Below, piece after piece: positions 41,544-51,648 of a stretch of DNA of 64,000 nt. The notes under the pieces were generated by a model. That model did not search any database and had not been told where the DNA came from. It worked only from the letters and a program-made list of their open reading frames with translations. This stretch comes from Raphanus sativus. Its lineage: Eukaryota > Streptophyta > Magnoliopsida > Brassicales > Brassicaceae. Location: NCBI RefSeq assembly GCF_000801105.2, contig NW_026615371.1, positions 1 through 64,000 on the forward strand. Direction: 5' to 3'. How positions within the stretch are numbered: position 1 is the first letter of the stretch; every line of letters starts with the position of its first letter. The position numbers were made by a program, and so were the translations under genes.

Positions 41544-42025
41544 TTAGACACGCTTGCCACGAAGCACACCCTTACTGCGACGATTCTTCATCCCCAACTT
41601 GAGCTTCTTCTTCAACTTCCTCCCGATAGGTTTAAGAAACTTGTTATGCTTCTCATCGTCCATTTCCACATCTGCAAACAACAATAAATATTCAAAACAG
41701 AACATATCCCAAATTAACCGACACTTAATCAGAGGCAATATCAAGTCAAAATGTTTGTTTCGACATGGAGAAATCGAAACATACCAATGTCTTTGGAGAT
41801 AGTCACGGAGGCAGAGGCAGACTCGGAGGTGAGAGGAGCCGCAGCAACTTCCATGAAGGGAGAAGGTGGTGGTAGACGAACCGGTAGTTTAGGGGCGGCG
41901 AGTGCGGCTTCTATGGCGGCGGATTTGGCATCTTCTCTGGTGAGGGTGAATGATTCCTTCTCCACAATTTCTCTTCTTATAGCTCTCAATCGCTTCACCC
42001 TCTTGCATCTCATCGATTTCGCCAT
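41544..42025 (-). CDS. Small basic DUF2423/LLPH-like protein (At1g30880-type)
   Basis: Two exons, 41785-42025 and 41544-41671 (GT-AG), give 122 residues. The start MAKSMRCKRVKRLRAIRRE matches the MAKSxRxK-basic opening of the DUF2423 family, which includes human LLPH and a yeast nucleolar protein. The middle is Ala/Pro/Ser-rich (about 38-75) and the C-terminus very basic (KLKKKLKLGMKNRRSKG). Family members are thought to be nucleolar and linked to ribosome assembly. In this plant gene that is inference from the basic N- and C-termini. Its order after peroxidase 7 matches At1g30880. The Mutator-type element begins only 96 bp upstream of the start codon. Confidence 0.82.
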
Positions 42026-42699
42026 CCTTGCTTGTATTCAAGTTATCTTAGGTTTTCAACGGACAAAGGGGTTGTCGGGTTGCTTCTTATATCGTCTAAA
42101 CCTAATTGAGGTGTTTTGATGGACCAAAATCTCATATGGACTAGATGGACAAAAAGTATTCTGCAGCATCCTAAAAAAATCTATATGGACCAAATAGTTG
42201 TAAACTACCATATTGTCCTTAATGAATGGACAATATGAGCCATTAGATTATACAATATCATATTTTCTATGTTTTAATCATGACCTCACGTTTCCACAGA
42301 TCTCTCATTCTCTCTCATCTCTCTCTTTAATCTCAACCACATAAATAACTCACAGTCATACAGTTTTTTTTAATTTTATTATCTCATTCGACTCAGTATA
42401 ACTAGTATAACTCGTATAACTAAACATGTTAAAAATAATTTAACAGATATATAAATATTATAATCCGTGTACAATTTGTAATTACTATAGTTAACACAAC
42501 TAGTAAATCATGTTTTACATATGATGGTAAAATTTCATCTATTTTTCTTAGGTTCTTTAATTTTTGTTAAATTATCAAATTACACTATCAATTTTACATA
42601 AAATACTTTATAGTTTTAAGGTTTGTTAATTAGATTGACCATACTATTATCAAAAATAAAAATCAAAAATATTTTTACAAAGTTATAATGTGAAAATAT

Positions 42700-45090
42700 T
42701 GGTACAACTCCTGAAACTAAACATATAAAGCATTTGGTATAAAATCTATTAAATATTAAACGAGTATTACTGGTACAACTGATACAACTTTGACATCCCA
42801 GAAATTGACAAAATCAATTCGGTATTCCATATGGAAAACAATCAAATGGCCAAACTAATAAGTGTTTAGATAGATTCCATATTTTTAATGATTTTTGTTT
42901 CTTTTTTATTTGTTTTTGGCAATTCTTACACCAAACATAAGTTTACATGATCTACCTTATACTTTTAAGGTTTGTTAACTTGTTTGTCTACATAATTTAT
43001 GAAAAACATACATTAAATGTAGTTTTATGGAATTGATGATTTCATTGTAACTTGGCAAAGCTGTGTACATATAAATAAGTGGTACAACTGAGGTAAATAT
43101 ATTTATTATGTGGTACAACTAATATTTTTCGATTTCACCGTCAAAAGTATAACTATGCACAAACGAGTACAACTCACAAACTAGTACAACTATGTACAGA
43201 ATGTACAACTAAAAAATTAGTACAACTACTTGTTATTTTATTTAATATTGTTTTAAATGTTCACCACGTTTTAAATGTGTATCATATTTTAATTATTGTG
43301 GTTGAACACATCAGTAATACTAGTATAACTAGGACAACTATTCAGGTTCTAAAATTTAAATATTCCATTGGGTAGTACATATAAAAAAACAATCAACTGT
43401 CCAAATTGGTAAGTGTTTAGATAGGTTCCTTTTTATTTGTAATTTGTTTTTGTTTTTTTTTTGGCAATTATAACACAATCACATATGTTTGCATGTTTTA
43501 TCTTATACTTTTAAGGTTTGTTAACTTCTTTGTCCACATAATTTTTGGAAAACATACATGAAATATATTTTAACAAAATTGATGATTTAATTTTATTGGG
43601 GCAAATGCATGTACACATAAAGAAGTGGTACAACTGAGGTAAGTTTAAATTTTATGTGGTATAACTAATAATTTTCGATTTCACTGCCAAAGTACAACTA
43701 TGTACAAACCGGTACAACTGAAAAACTACTATAACTATGTACAAATCGGTACAACTCAAAAGCTAGTATAACTATGTACAAACCGGTACAACTCGAATAC
43801 TAGTACAACTATGTTATTTCATTTTGTATTATGCATCATGTTTTAAACGTGTATCATGTTTTAAATATTATGGTTGATTACTAAATCAAGTAGTTGTACT
43901 AGTTGTATCTAAATACATGATTTTTTAATAGTGTTTACAATTTTCTAAATCCGCCACTAATGACTATTATTATCATAGTTCAAACACCAAGCATGAATGC
44001 TTATGTATCATTTTAAACTCATGATGGCTTTTGTATCATATTTTGGAGTATACTCTTCCAATCTTTTTCTACTATAACATTTTTCAGTTCGACAGTTGAC
44101 TTCTTTGGCTTGGAAAGCAAAAAAATGAAGATAATTTTTTTCGTAAATAGTACAACTGGTACAACTAGAATAAAAACTATTTGAAGTCAAATACAAAAAT
44201 AGAACTAACATCGATATGTAATATCGAAACATTGGTACTACTATTATAGTTAAACCAGATGCACAAGTTGAACTATTATTATCATAGTATAAACACCAAA
44301 CATGAAGCCTATACATCACTTTCAAATCCGTGAGGGTTTCTATATCATTTTCGCAGTATACTCTTTTAAATCTTCTTATATTGCAATTTTTCAGACCCCA
44401 CACTACAACTTGTACAAGTAGTACAACCAATTAAATAAATTACTATCTAAATGAATATTATATACAACAAAATATTCACGTATTTTGATACATGCATGAG
44501 AGGAAAGATTAGAATAACTTATCTCATTTGTTATACATAATTATCTTTTCTCGCATCATTCATACGCTGAAAAACCAATATAACCATATTAGTTACAGAG
44601 TTGTACTAGTTTTACGCTTTTCAGTTTTACTAATTATACAGGATATACTTATTCTAGCTGTCTTATAGGATATTACAAAACATATCTGAACCTACTATAA
44701 CTTTTTCTAAGCTTTGCAGTTGGTTTTTTAGGCTTCGAGAGCTAAAAGTGAAGATGTATTTTTTTAAAAAATAGTACAACTAGTAAAATAAAATCATTAT
44801 CTAAATTAAATATTATAGAAAACAAACTTTTAACATATGTTGACACATATAGGCATGATGATTAGACCAATATTTTCATTAGTTCTGCATCATCATCTTC
44901 TATAGCATCATTAAAACGCTGAGAACAAAAACCAAATATCACCATATCAATTGTAAATTTGTACTAGTTATACGCGTTGTATTTGTACCAGTTATATCGG
45001 TTATACTCAAACCATTTGTACTAGTTATACTTGTTTTAGTTGTACCAGTTGTACTAATTCGAATTGTACTAGTTGTACTAGTAATACTCC
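42700..45090. repeat. Dispersed GTACAACT / AGTTGTAC motif array
   Basis: Exact GTACAACT occurs by eye near 42711, 42775, 43080, 43112, 43168, 43182, 43201, 43219, 43627, 43691, 43711, 43749, 43785, 43803, 44149, 44158 and 44773. The complement occurs near 43893, 44604, 45038, 45047 and 45070. The usual context is (A/G)GTACAACT(A/C/G). Plus-sense copies dominate to the left of about 44450 and minus-sense copies dominate to the right. Confidence 0.88.
42830..43760 (+). repeat. Diverged direct duplication of about 270-380 bp inside the motif element
   Basis: The segments beginning near 42830 and near 43370 align over their length. Shared words include AAGTGTTTAGATAG, ACTTTTAAGGTTTGTTAACTT, GTGGTACAACTGAGGTAA and TTTTCGATTTCAC. 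Offset is about 540 bp. A second pair (near 43975 and 44280) shares GTATACTCTT and the sequence around it. Confidence 0.8.
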
Positions 45091-45531
45091 ACGTTCTTCT
45101 TTATTTTGAATCTAATACGTAAAACATGAAATTTGATTCTGGGTAAGTTATAATTGATTAAATATGACTATGGATTGATCAATTTGAGAAATAAAAGAGA
45201 AAATTGCCGGATAGTTGAAGAAATTTTTTGATTTGATTTTAAAGACCAAGAACCATTGATGAAGAAGAAATGGGGAGAAGAAGAAGAAGAAGAAGAAGAT
45301 TTAGGGTTAATTGGGTCGGGTTTCGGGTGGGTCGGGTTTCGGGTGGATCGGATTCTGGGTCGGATAAAAATGGCACAACTTAGTAAATATGTTTAAGTCC
45401 TTAGATTTTTTAGTAATTTTACTTAGATTTCTATTTAAATTTAAATGCAAAATAAAAAGGAAAAGAGATGGGTCTAATCCAGATTTTTTGGACCCCAAGT
45501 GGTCTATACTAGCATTTGATTCTGTTTTGAT

Positions 45532-46125
45532 TGGGTGGGTCACAAGAGTAGCGATATTCTCCCCTTAGCAGGGGCCCATTAGAAATATTACAGGCCCATT
45601 AACCATATACAAGGCCCATTAGCATTATTCATAGGCCCAAATTAAGAATACATTTCATAGGCCTTCTTCTTCTTCTTCTTCGACCAGGCGGTTTGATTTC
45701 TCGGAGTCTCCATTGTTTCCCGTGCAAGGAAGCTCAAACTTTAGATTCGAAGTTTTCATTACGCTTCTTCGGGTTAGTTTTCTTGCTTTGGTGTGGATCT
45801 GTTGTGAAACTTCTTAGTCATGTGAGTTCTCTTTTTATTTGGTTCGATGGATTTAGCACGGATTGCTTGCGTTGTTGAACTCCAAAGCTCTTGAGATTGT
45901 GTGATGAGGTCATATGTATTTATCCTGTTGAAATTGTTGTAGATCTAGGTTGGATTGGTTATGAATCGAAACTCGTTACAAATCGAGACTATGACTGCGA
46001 TCGATATAAGGATCTGGTGATTGTTGAAATCTGAAAGTTAAAAGAGAGTTTTGTTGAAGCAATGTTAGTCTTTTTTTGAGATATAAGATTTGAGTTGATT
46101 GGTAATGGTTTTGATAGGCAGAGAG
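45532..46125 (+). other. YIF1 promoter and 5' untranslated region with probable leader intron
   Basis: After the site II cluster comes a CTTCTT-rich leader start (45662-45682). TTGATAG and GGCAG just before the ATG look like an intron acceptor, so a 5' untranslated intron is likely; its donor is not assigned. Confidence 0.55.
45572..45637. promoter_or_regulatory. Cluster of site II (GGCCCA) promoter elements
   Basis: GGCCCATTA or GGCCCAA occurs four times (45573, 45593, 45613, 45633) at an almost exact 20-bp spacing, with one more GGCC at 45660. TGGGCY/GGCCCA site II elements bind TCP factors and are typical of promoters of growth-related and housekeeping plant genes. They lie about 500 bp before the YIF1 start codon. 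Confidence 0.8.
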
Positions 46126-47191
46126 ATGTACAATAATAACAACATGGGACCTCAACCAGGGATGCCGAGACCTCCTGGAAACCCTCAGCCCGGTCCCTTT
46201 GGGAATCCCTTCACCGGACCTGCCTCTGGATTTATCCGTGGCGGGTTGGGTGCTTACGGGGAGAGGATTCTAGGATCAAGCTCTGAGTATGTGCAGAGCA
46301 ATGTAAGTCTTTGGTACTTAACATCACTTTTGAACTTGTTTTAATTCTTCTTGATGATAAATGGAACAGATTACTCGTTACTTCTCTGATCCCCAATACT
46401 ACTTCCAAGTGAATGATCAATATGTTAGGAACAAACTCAAGGTTGTGCTCTTTCCTTTCCTTCACCGGGTAAAGCTTGTCTTCTCTTTTCTCCTTCTCTT
46501 TGAGACCAGCCGTTGATTTATAAACTAGTGTGGGTTGGGTTCTTATGCTTCAAACGATCAGGGACACTGGGCCAGAATCTCTGAACCAGTTGGGGGTAGG
46601 CTCTCATACAAGCCTCCCATCTATGATATCAATGCGCCTGACTTGTACATTCCCTTTATGGCATTTGGTACATACCTTGTTCTTGCTGGTCTTTCTTTGG
46701 GACTTAACGGAAAGTAAGTTCTTATCCCCCCCCTATGCTTCTTCTCTTTGTGGTTTGATGATTGATGTGGACTCTGAAGATTGTTTAACCTTAATTCCTG
46801 TAGGTTTTCACCGGAAGCTTTGAATTGGCTGTTTGTGAAAGGATTGGTCGGTTGGTTTTTGCAAGTGATGCTCCTGAAAGTAACGCTTCTGTCACTTGGT
46901 AGCGCTGAGGCGCCTTTGCTAGACATTGTGGCTTATGGAGGCTATGCTTTTGCTGGTCTGTGTCTTGCGGGTTTTGCTAAGATCATGTGGGGATACTCGT
47001 ATTACGCTTTGATGCCATGGACGTGTTTATGCACTGGGGTTTTCTTGGTGAAGACTATGAAACGTGTTCTGTTTGCTGAGGTAAGAAGTTATGATTCGAG
47101 CAGACATCATTACCTCCTGCTGTTTTTGGCCTTGGTCCAGTTCCCTCTTTTGATATGGCTTGGTAACATCAGTATTAATTGGCTTTTCTGA
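46126..47191 (+). CDS. YIF1/HRF1 family integral membrane protein
   Basis: Four coding exons, 46126-46302, 46370-46468, 46562-46713 and 46804-47191, with GT-AG borders. They sum to 816 nt (271 residues). The N-terminus is Asn/Pro/Gly-rich ([17 protein letters not shown]). The YIF1 core has FFxVNDxYVxNKLxxxLFPF-like spacing, here [16 protein letters not shown], and [14 protein letters not shown]. Four to five hydrophobic segments follow (about 140-270), ending in NISINWLF. Yif1 proteins form a complex with Yip1 and Rab GTPases in ER-to-Golgi transport. The likely start is the ATG at 46126 because the in-frame ATGs upstream lie in the presumed intron. Position and sequence match At1g30890 (annotated HRF1). 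Confidence 0.93.
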
Positions 47192-49115
47192 ATTTTTTTC
47201 TTCCAATAAACGATTTTTGTTGTGAATTCTTATTGGTACTTTGTAGCAGAAGTTTGAACATTCTTGAAATTGTACGTGGTGAATAAATTGTTATGCTTGA
47301 ACGTCGTTGTATTTGTCTCTTTCTACTTCTGTATTTTTACAACCTTTTTAGTGAGAACTATCACATTCATTTTACAACTGATAGTTATACTGTTTTATGA
47401 TTTGTCTGGTGATGGTTTGATTAGCAATGAGCTGCATAAATATTGACCTCTTACAGTTTTATTCAGGGTTAGGCAAAATAAACCAAATCCGAAAACTTTG
47501 AACCGATTTCGGCATGATAAAAATGTATCTGAACCGAATTGAATCCGACATGGTAGAGGATAAGTATAAGCACATTATTATCCAATCAATATTTAATACA
47601 AAAGCATTTAGAATAGCATTTACAAGATGCTAATGTTCTCTAAATGCTTTTGCTTAATGATTTTATATGAAGTTTTTGGTAGAGCATTTGCATTTATAAT
47701 ATATAAAACTTTAAAAATAATTATATATAATTTAGTATTTTTATTTAATAATATAAAAATTATGTTTATAATAAAAAATATTTTAGAAATAAAAATTGAG
47801 AATAAATATTCTATCCTATTTAAAAGAACAATATTTCATTTTTTTATATTATAATATTATAATTTATATAATTACACATATCATTCATTATTTTCAAAAA
47901 AACATAACGTAACATATTATATATTTATATATTATATATTATAAAATAAACATATCTATATTATTTAGAAATAAATAAATCATATGTCATATATTTTACA
48001 TTTATTTTTAGATAATAATATTTCATATTTAAAATTTAATTTATATAATTAAATAAGATTCATAGTTTCTAATAACAAATATATTATTAATATATATATA
48101 TATACGTATATATATTATTTAATATATAATAATTTTAAATAAATATATTATATGCTAACTTTATAAAAAAATTAAAATTATATACTGTTATTACTCTACC
48201 ATTCATCTTATTAAAAACTTTAATAAAAGTATACATCTTCTACATCATACAGCTTCTGCGGAATATTGCTACTGCTTATTCATCAACTGTACCAATCGAG
48301 GCCATATATACTGAATGAGACTTGTTTTAAGGTATTTTAGATTATGAGTTTTATTCGAACTGATTTCAAATGGATATCCGGAAAGTCCAGAAAATTTAAT
48401 GTTCTAAAAAATACTTCTACCAATTTCGAACTCAATTTCGAATAAGTACTCATAACTCTAAGATTTAATTAAGTACCTAAAATAAATAACTTTTACATTA
48501 ATAATGAACTCAAACATGTAGTTTAATATATTTTCATATTTGTTTTCTTTCTTCTTCTCTATAGTTCGATGTGTTTTTGATTCGGATTTATCAGATATGA
48601 TGTATTTGCACATATTTTTTAAGTTTTGTTCTCTAATTTCATTGTTTTCACTCTCTAATTTTACTTGTCGAGAATCACACTAGAACCATAAAACATTGTG
48701 ACAAGAGCATTTCTCATTTATAGTTTCAAGTTTTTAATTTTTGGTCTTTGTTTCACTTTGATCTTTATTTGGTTTTGGGTTTAACTAAGTTAAAAAGAAT
48801 TTTCAAACCGAAACCTAATTAGTATTCGAAACCCAAAATTATATTGGGTCAACCGGTTTTGAAAAATATTACTAAACCCAAACCGAGACCGACTAAACCC
48901 AAATCTAATACAAACCTAACTTTTATAATGTCCGAATAGGGTTAAAATTCATGAATTCGAAACCTGACTAAACTCGAACCAAAATCTGATTGTTCCCCGA
49001 ATGTCCATCCCCAGTTTTATGTGCATAAAAGTAAAAGATTTTGAAACTTTTTCCCCTTAATTTTCATCATTGATAATAAATCGCATTTTTAAGATTTAAA
49101 TCCCCAAGTTTTTTT
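47192..49115. other. AT-rich intergenic region, no gene seen
   Basis: 47690-48250 is extremely AT-rich. 48330-49010 holds degenerate AACCGAAACC-type words common in Brassica repeats. No terminus with a clear target duplication was recognised. Confidence 0.4.
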
Positions 49116-49129
49116 GGTGTGAACTGTTT

Positions 49130-49444
49130 TTTTTTTTGACATCAAATGACTATTCTATTACTTGAACTAGAGATGGTCTGGATAATTAAACCGGAATAAA
49201 ACAGCCAATAAGACAAAGCTCTCTGTAAAAATACCTCGCAGTCCTAGCTATAAAGTCTGCGATTTGATTTTGTGTTTGTAGAATGTAGGTGATCTTAAAG
49301 TCCGGAAATCATATTTGCAGTTTTCTATCATCTCCAGTTCAGTTGCAAAGTTTGACGAGGCGTTTGGCTCTTTGATCATAACTATCAGATCTTTGCAGTC
49401 CGTTCCAAAACTCTAGAATGTCGAATGCTAAAGCATGTTCTTCA
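49130..49444 (-). mobile_element. 5'-truncated LINE fragment (RNase H end) with 14-bp target duplication
   Basis: The insert is flanked by the direct repeat GGTGTGAACTGTTT (49116-49129 and 49445-49458). Next to the left copy is a T-run (the poly-A tail on the minus strand). On the minus strand it reads as the RNase H-like C-terminal domain of plant LINEs, with FGTDCKDLIVMIKEPNA, ATELEMIE, and after one frameshift QNQIADFIARTARYF and CLIGCFIPV. Truncated 5' end, A-tail and long target duplication are the marks of target-primed reverse transcription. Confidence 0.88.
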
Positions 49445-49458
49445 GGTGTGAACTGTTT

Positions 49459-49964
49459 ACGGAGCCATCTTCCTGTCTTTGATTACCATTATCTTTTTAT
49501 CTACTTAATTAATATAATTAGTATTACTCGTAAAAACTATACTAAAAAAGGATGGCATGAGATTCAAGCAAATGAGAAGATTTAGATCATGGTTTGAGGT
49601 TTAGTCTTATATACAGAGATGTTTAACAACCACATCGTTGTTTAGTGAATAATCATTTTCTCTTATCCCACAAGTAGAATATATATTATCACATTAGAGA
49701 ACCGGTCTCTTCTAAATAAAAAAGCTTGTTTCCAAGGTCACTCGGAAATGTATGTGTGAGAATTTATAATTTCAAACGGACGTTTAAAGCAAAACATAAA
49801 ACCCAAACTTTTAAATATGATTACTAAAACACAAGCAGAGTTCTCAAAATAAGGTGTAAATAAGAATCAGGAAACAAAAAGGTTGAAAAGCCAACAGAGT
49901 GATAAAAGCTCACATGAAACCTGTGATTGAGAAGTCACACTCATAGCCAGAACTAGCTAGAATG
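49459..49964. other. 3' flank of the F-box gene
   Basis: About 250 bp upstream of 49965 is duplicated in the region before the F-box pseudogene at 62961 (shared CAAGCAGAGTTCTCAAA and AGCTCACATGAAACCTGTG), so the duplication unit includes this flank. No gene was seen. Confidence 0.6.
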
Positions 49965-51068
49965 TTATGTTATAAACTTAGAATTAGCTACATAGTCTAC
50001 AAATGCATAAACTCTGCAGTCATCCTCAAAAGCTTCACAGTATTCTCCAGGACCTCGGATTTCAACTCTTTGGAAAGTGTTTCTTTCGGGACTGAAGTAG
50101 AAAACATAAAACCGTTTGGATGTATACTCCTCCGAAAGAACAATCTCACCTGTACTAGTCATCCCAACAACAACAACTTTCTCACAGATATCGTTCACAG
50201 GCAAAGTGTACACATATGTCGACCATTCTTTTCTCTCGACATCTTCTAGAATCCACATGTACAACACAATGGCACCAGAGTCATTATATGTCAAGTCTGT
50301 CCCACATAACTTACCCTTATAGTTGATCAGTTTAGTAGCTTCTGGATCACGAAAGCATTCTGCTTCAACAAACTTGAATGTCTCAGACCTAACGTCAAAG
50401 CAGATTATCAAGTAACTACCACCTACTACATCTTCTTCACCTATGTAATACAAAACCCCATTGATGCATATAGAATGATCACACAAGGGGTCATGTCTTA
50501 ACGGACATTTGATCTTTCTCCACTTCATTTTTCCTGTTCCTAATGTCAGAACTCTATGATCATCAGGACCAGTTAGATAAGCCATGAACAATACTTTGAA
50601 TTGCTTGTCAAGAGGATCAAACCCAAAAAAGCTATTGTGCTTTCTGTACCTCTTCAGTTCAGGTAAAGCCACATACTGTCCTGTGTTTATATTGTATATC
50701 TTACGCTTACCATGATCAGCGGAATATATCAAACTAGAGGTAAACCCACCAAATTCTGGCCACATGTCGGGAGAAAACTTCATGTGAAAATCAGCAGTTA
50801 CCACAAGAGATGAAGACTTTTCATATGGATTCTGAGGAAGAGGCGACGAGAAAAAGAACAACTCCTCGTTGGCTCGTTCGAGTACGAATAATAGACGTAG
50901 ACGGCTAAGTATAATAGACCGCCATAGCTTCGACACGCAACGAAGCCTTGCTGTTGACTTTTCGGACAATCTTGAGAGTATCTCGTGAATGAGATCGGTC
51001 GGCATGTAATCATAATTTTCTCCTCTAATCTTTTTGTCTGAACTTTGGCTTCTTTCTCTTCTAACCAT
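49965..51068 (-). CDS. F-box protein with F-box-associated (FBA) domain
   Basis: An intronless gene of 367 residues. The F-box is at about 20-62 (YMPTDLIHEILSRLSEKSTA, then RCVSKLWRSII). The rest matches the plant FBA type 3 module, with phrases such as FFGFDPLDKQFKVLFM, VLTLGTGKMKWRKI, CINGVLYYIGE and IICFDVRSETF. Such proteins are substrate receptors in SCF ubiquitin ligases via SKP1; the substrate is unknown. The family is large and expands by local duplication, and two broken copies are in this window. Arabidopsis has F-box genes at the equivalent place (At1g30920/At1g30930). The ATG chosen is the first in frame; a second in-frame start at residue 22 would cut into the F-box. Confidence 0.93.
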   Translation of the reverse strand: MVRRERSQSSDKKIRGENYDYMPTDLIHEILSRLSEKSTARLRCVSKLWRSIILSRLRLLFVLERANEELFFFSSPLPQNPYEKSSSLVVTADFHMKFSPDMWPEFGGFTSSLIYSADHGKRKIYNINTGQYVALPELKRYRKHNSFFGFDPLDKQFKVLFMAYLTGPDDHRVLTLGTGKMKWRKIKCPLRHDPLCDHSICINGVLYYIGEEDVVGGSYLIICFDVRSETFKFVEAECFRDPEATKLINYKGKLCGTDLTYNDSGAIVLYMWILEDVERKEWSTYVYTLPVNDICEKVVVVGMTSTGEIVLSEEYTSKRFYVFYFSPERNTFQRVEIRGPGEYCEAFEDDCRVYAFVDYVANSKFIT

Positions 51069-51640
51069 GATCGTTTGAATTATGCGGATTTGACTTTGTG
51101 TGTGTGTGTGTGTGTAAGATACCTACGGATATAAATCATTCTCTATAAATATATAGTATAAGTTTAGGGTTAGGGTTTCGGCCTTCAAGATGTGATTCCA
51201 CGGACCCCTCTCCTTAGTAAATGATTTTAACCTTGGTGACCCATTTTAAAAGAAGGGCCAGACCAGGCTTCATTCACCGTTTATACATATGGAACAACAC
51301 CGATAAAAAGAAAAACACCGTGCTAATCTCCTTATATACTAATAGAAAAACATTTAAAAAATTGTAACATATAGTTTGTACTAAATAAAAAAATGACATG
51401 TTCAGTTATCACGTAAAAGAAATGTTAATTTTACTTACGTGTCGGTTTGAAAATCAATTAAGAATTTTGTTAATTCAAAATTAAATTGCTACAGACTGTA
51501 ATATTATATAGTATATGCATTATGGACCATTCATTTATTAAACTCGCAAAAATGCACTTTTCCGTCCAGACCACAAAAACGTATTTTTAAAATTAACATC
51601 TTTGAAACCAGTTTACTGAGTTTGAACATTATTTCTTACC
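51069..51640. other. F-box gene promoter side with GT repeat and telo-box
   Basis: A (GT)n tract at 51097-51115 lies in the leader. A TATA-like CTATATATTTATAG (minus) is near 51143-51156, and TTAGGGTTAGGGTTT (telo-box) is at 51164-51178. The rest is AT-rich with no gene seen. Confidence 0.55.
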
Positions 51641-51648
51641 TACCTACA

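Larger units (their letters stand above)
42121..45522. mobile_element. VANDAL-like (non-TIR Mutator superfamily) element with short-motif array
   Basis: The 3402-bp element is flanked by the perfect 9-bp direct repeat TGTTTTGAT (42112-42120 and 45523-45531), the duplication length of Mutator-superfamily insertions. Its ends (GGACCAAAATCTCATATGG and CTATACTAGCATTTGATTC) are not long inverted repeats, although GGACC/GGTCC-containing words lie near both ends. Inside are about twenty exact copies of GTACAACT or its complement and many one-base variants such as GTATAACT. A GAAGAA microsatellite is at 45278-45298 and GGGTCGGGTTTC tandem copies are at 45312-45350. No transposase is encoded. This combination resembles non-autonomous VANDAL elements. 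It sits between the start of the DUF2423-like gene and the promoter of the YIF1 gene. Confidence 0.78.

Noticed and set aside
44008..44430. A 140-codon minus-strand frame in the motif-rich element
   Set aside because: It consists of the internal duplicated segments and motif repeats; no transposase or VANC-like feature is visible.
47627..47854. A 75-codon frame in very AT-rich DNA
   Set aside because: Composition-driven, with Ile/Phe/Lys only and no domain.
51097..51115. GT repeat considered as a regulatory switch of the F-box gene
   Set aside because: A plain microsatellite in the leader; nothing in the sequence shows a regulatory role.
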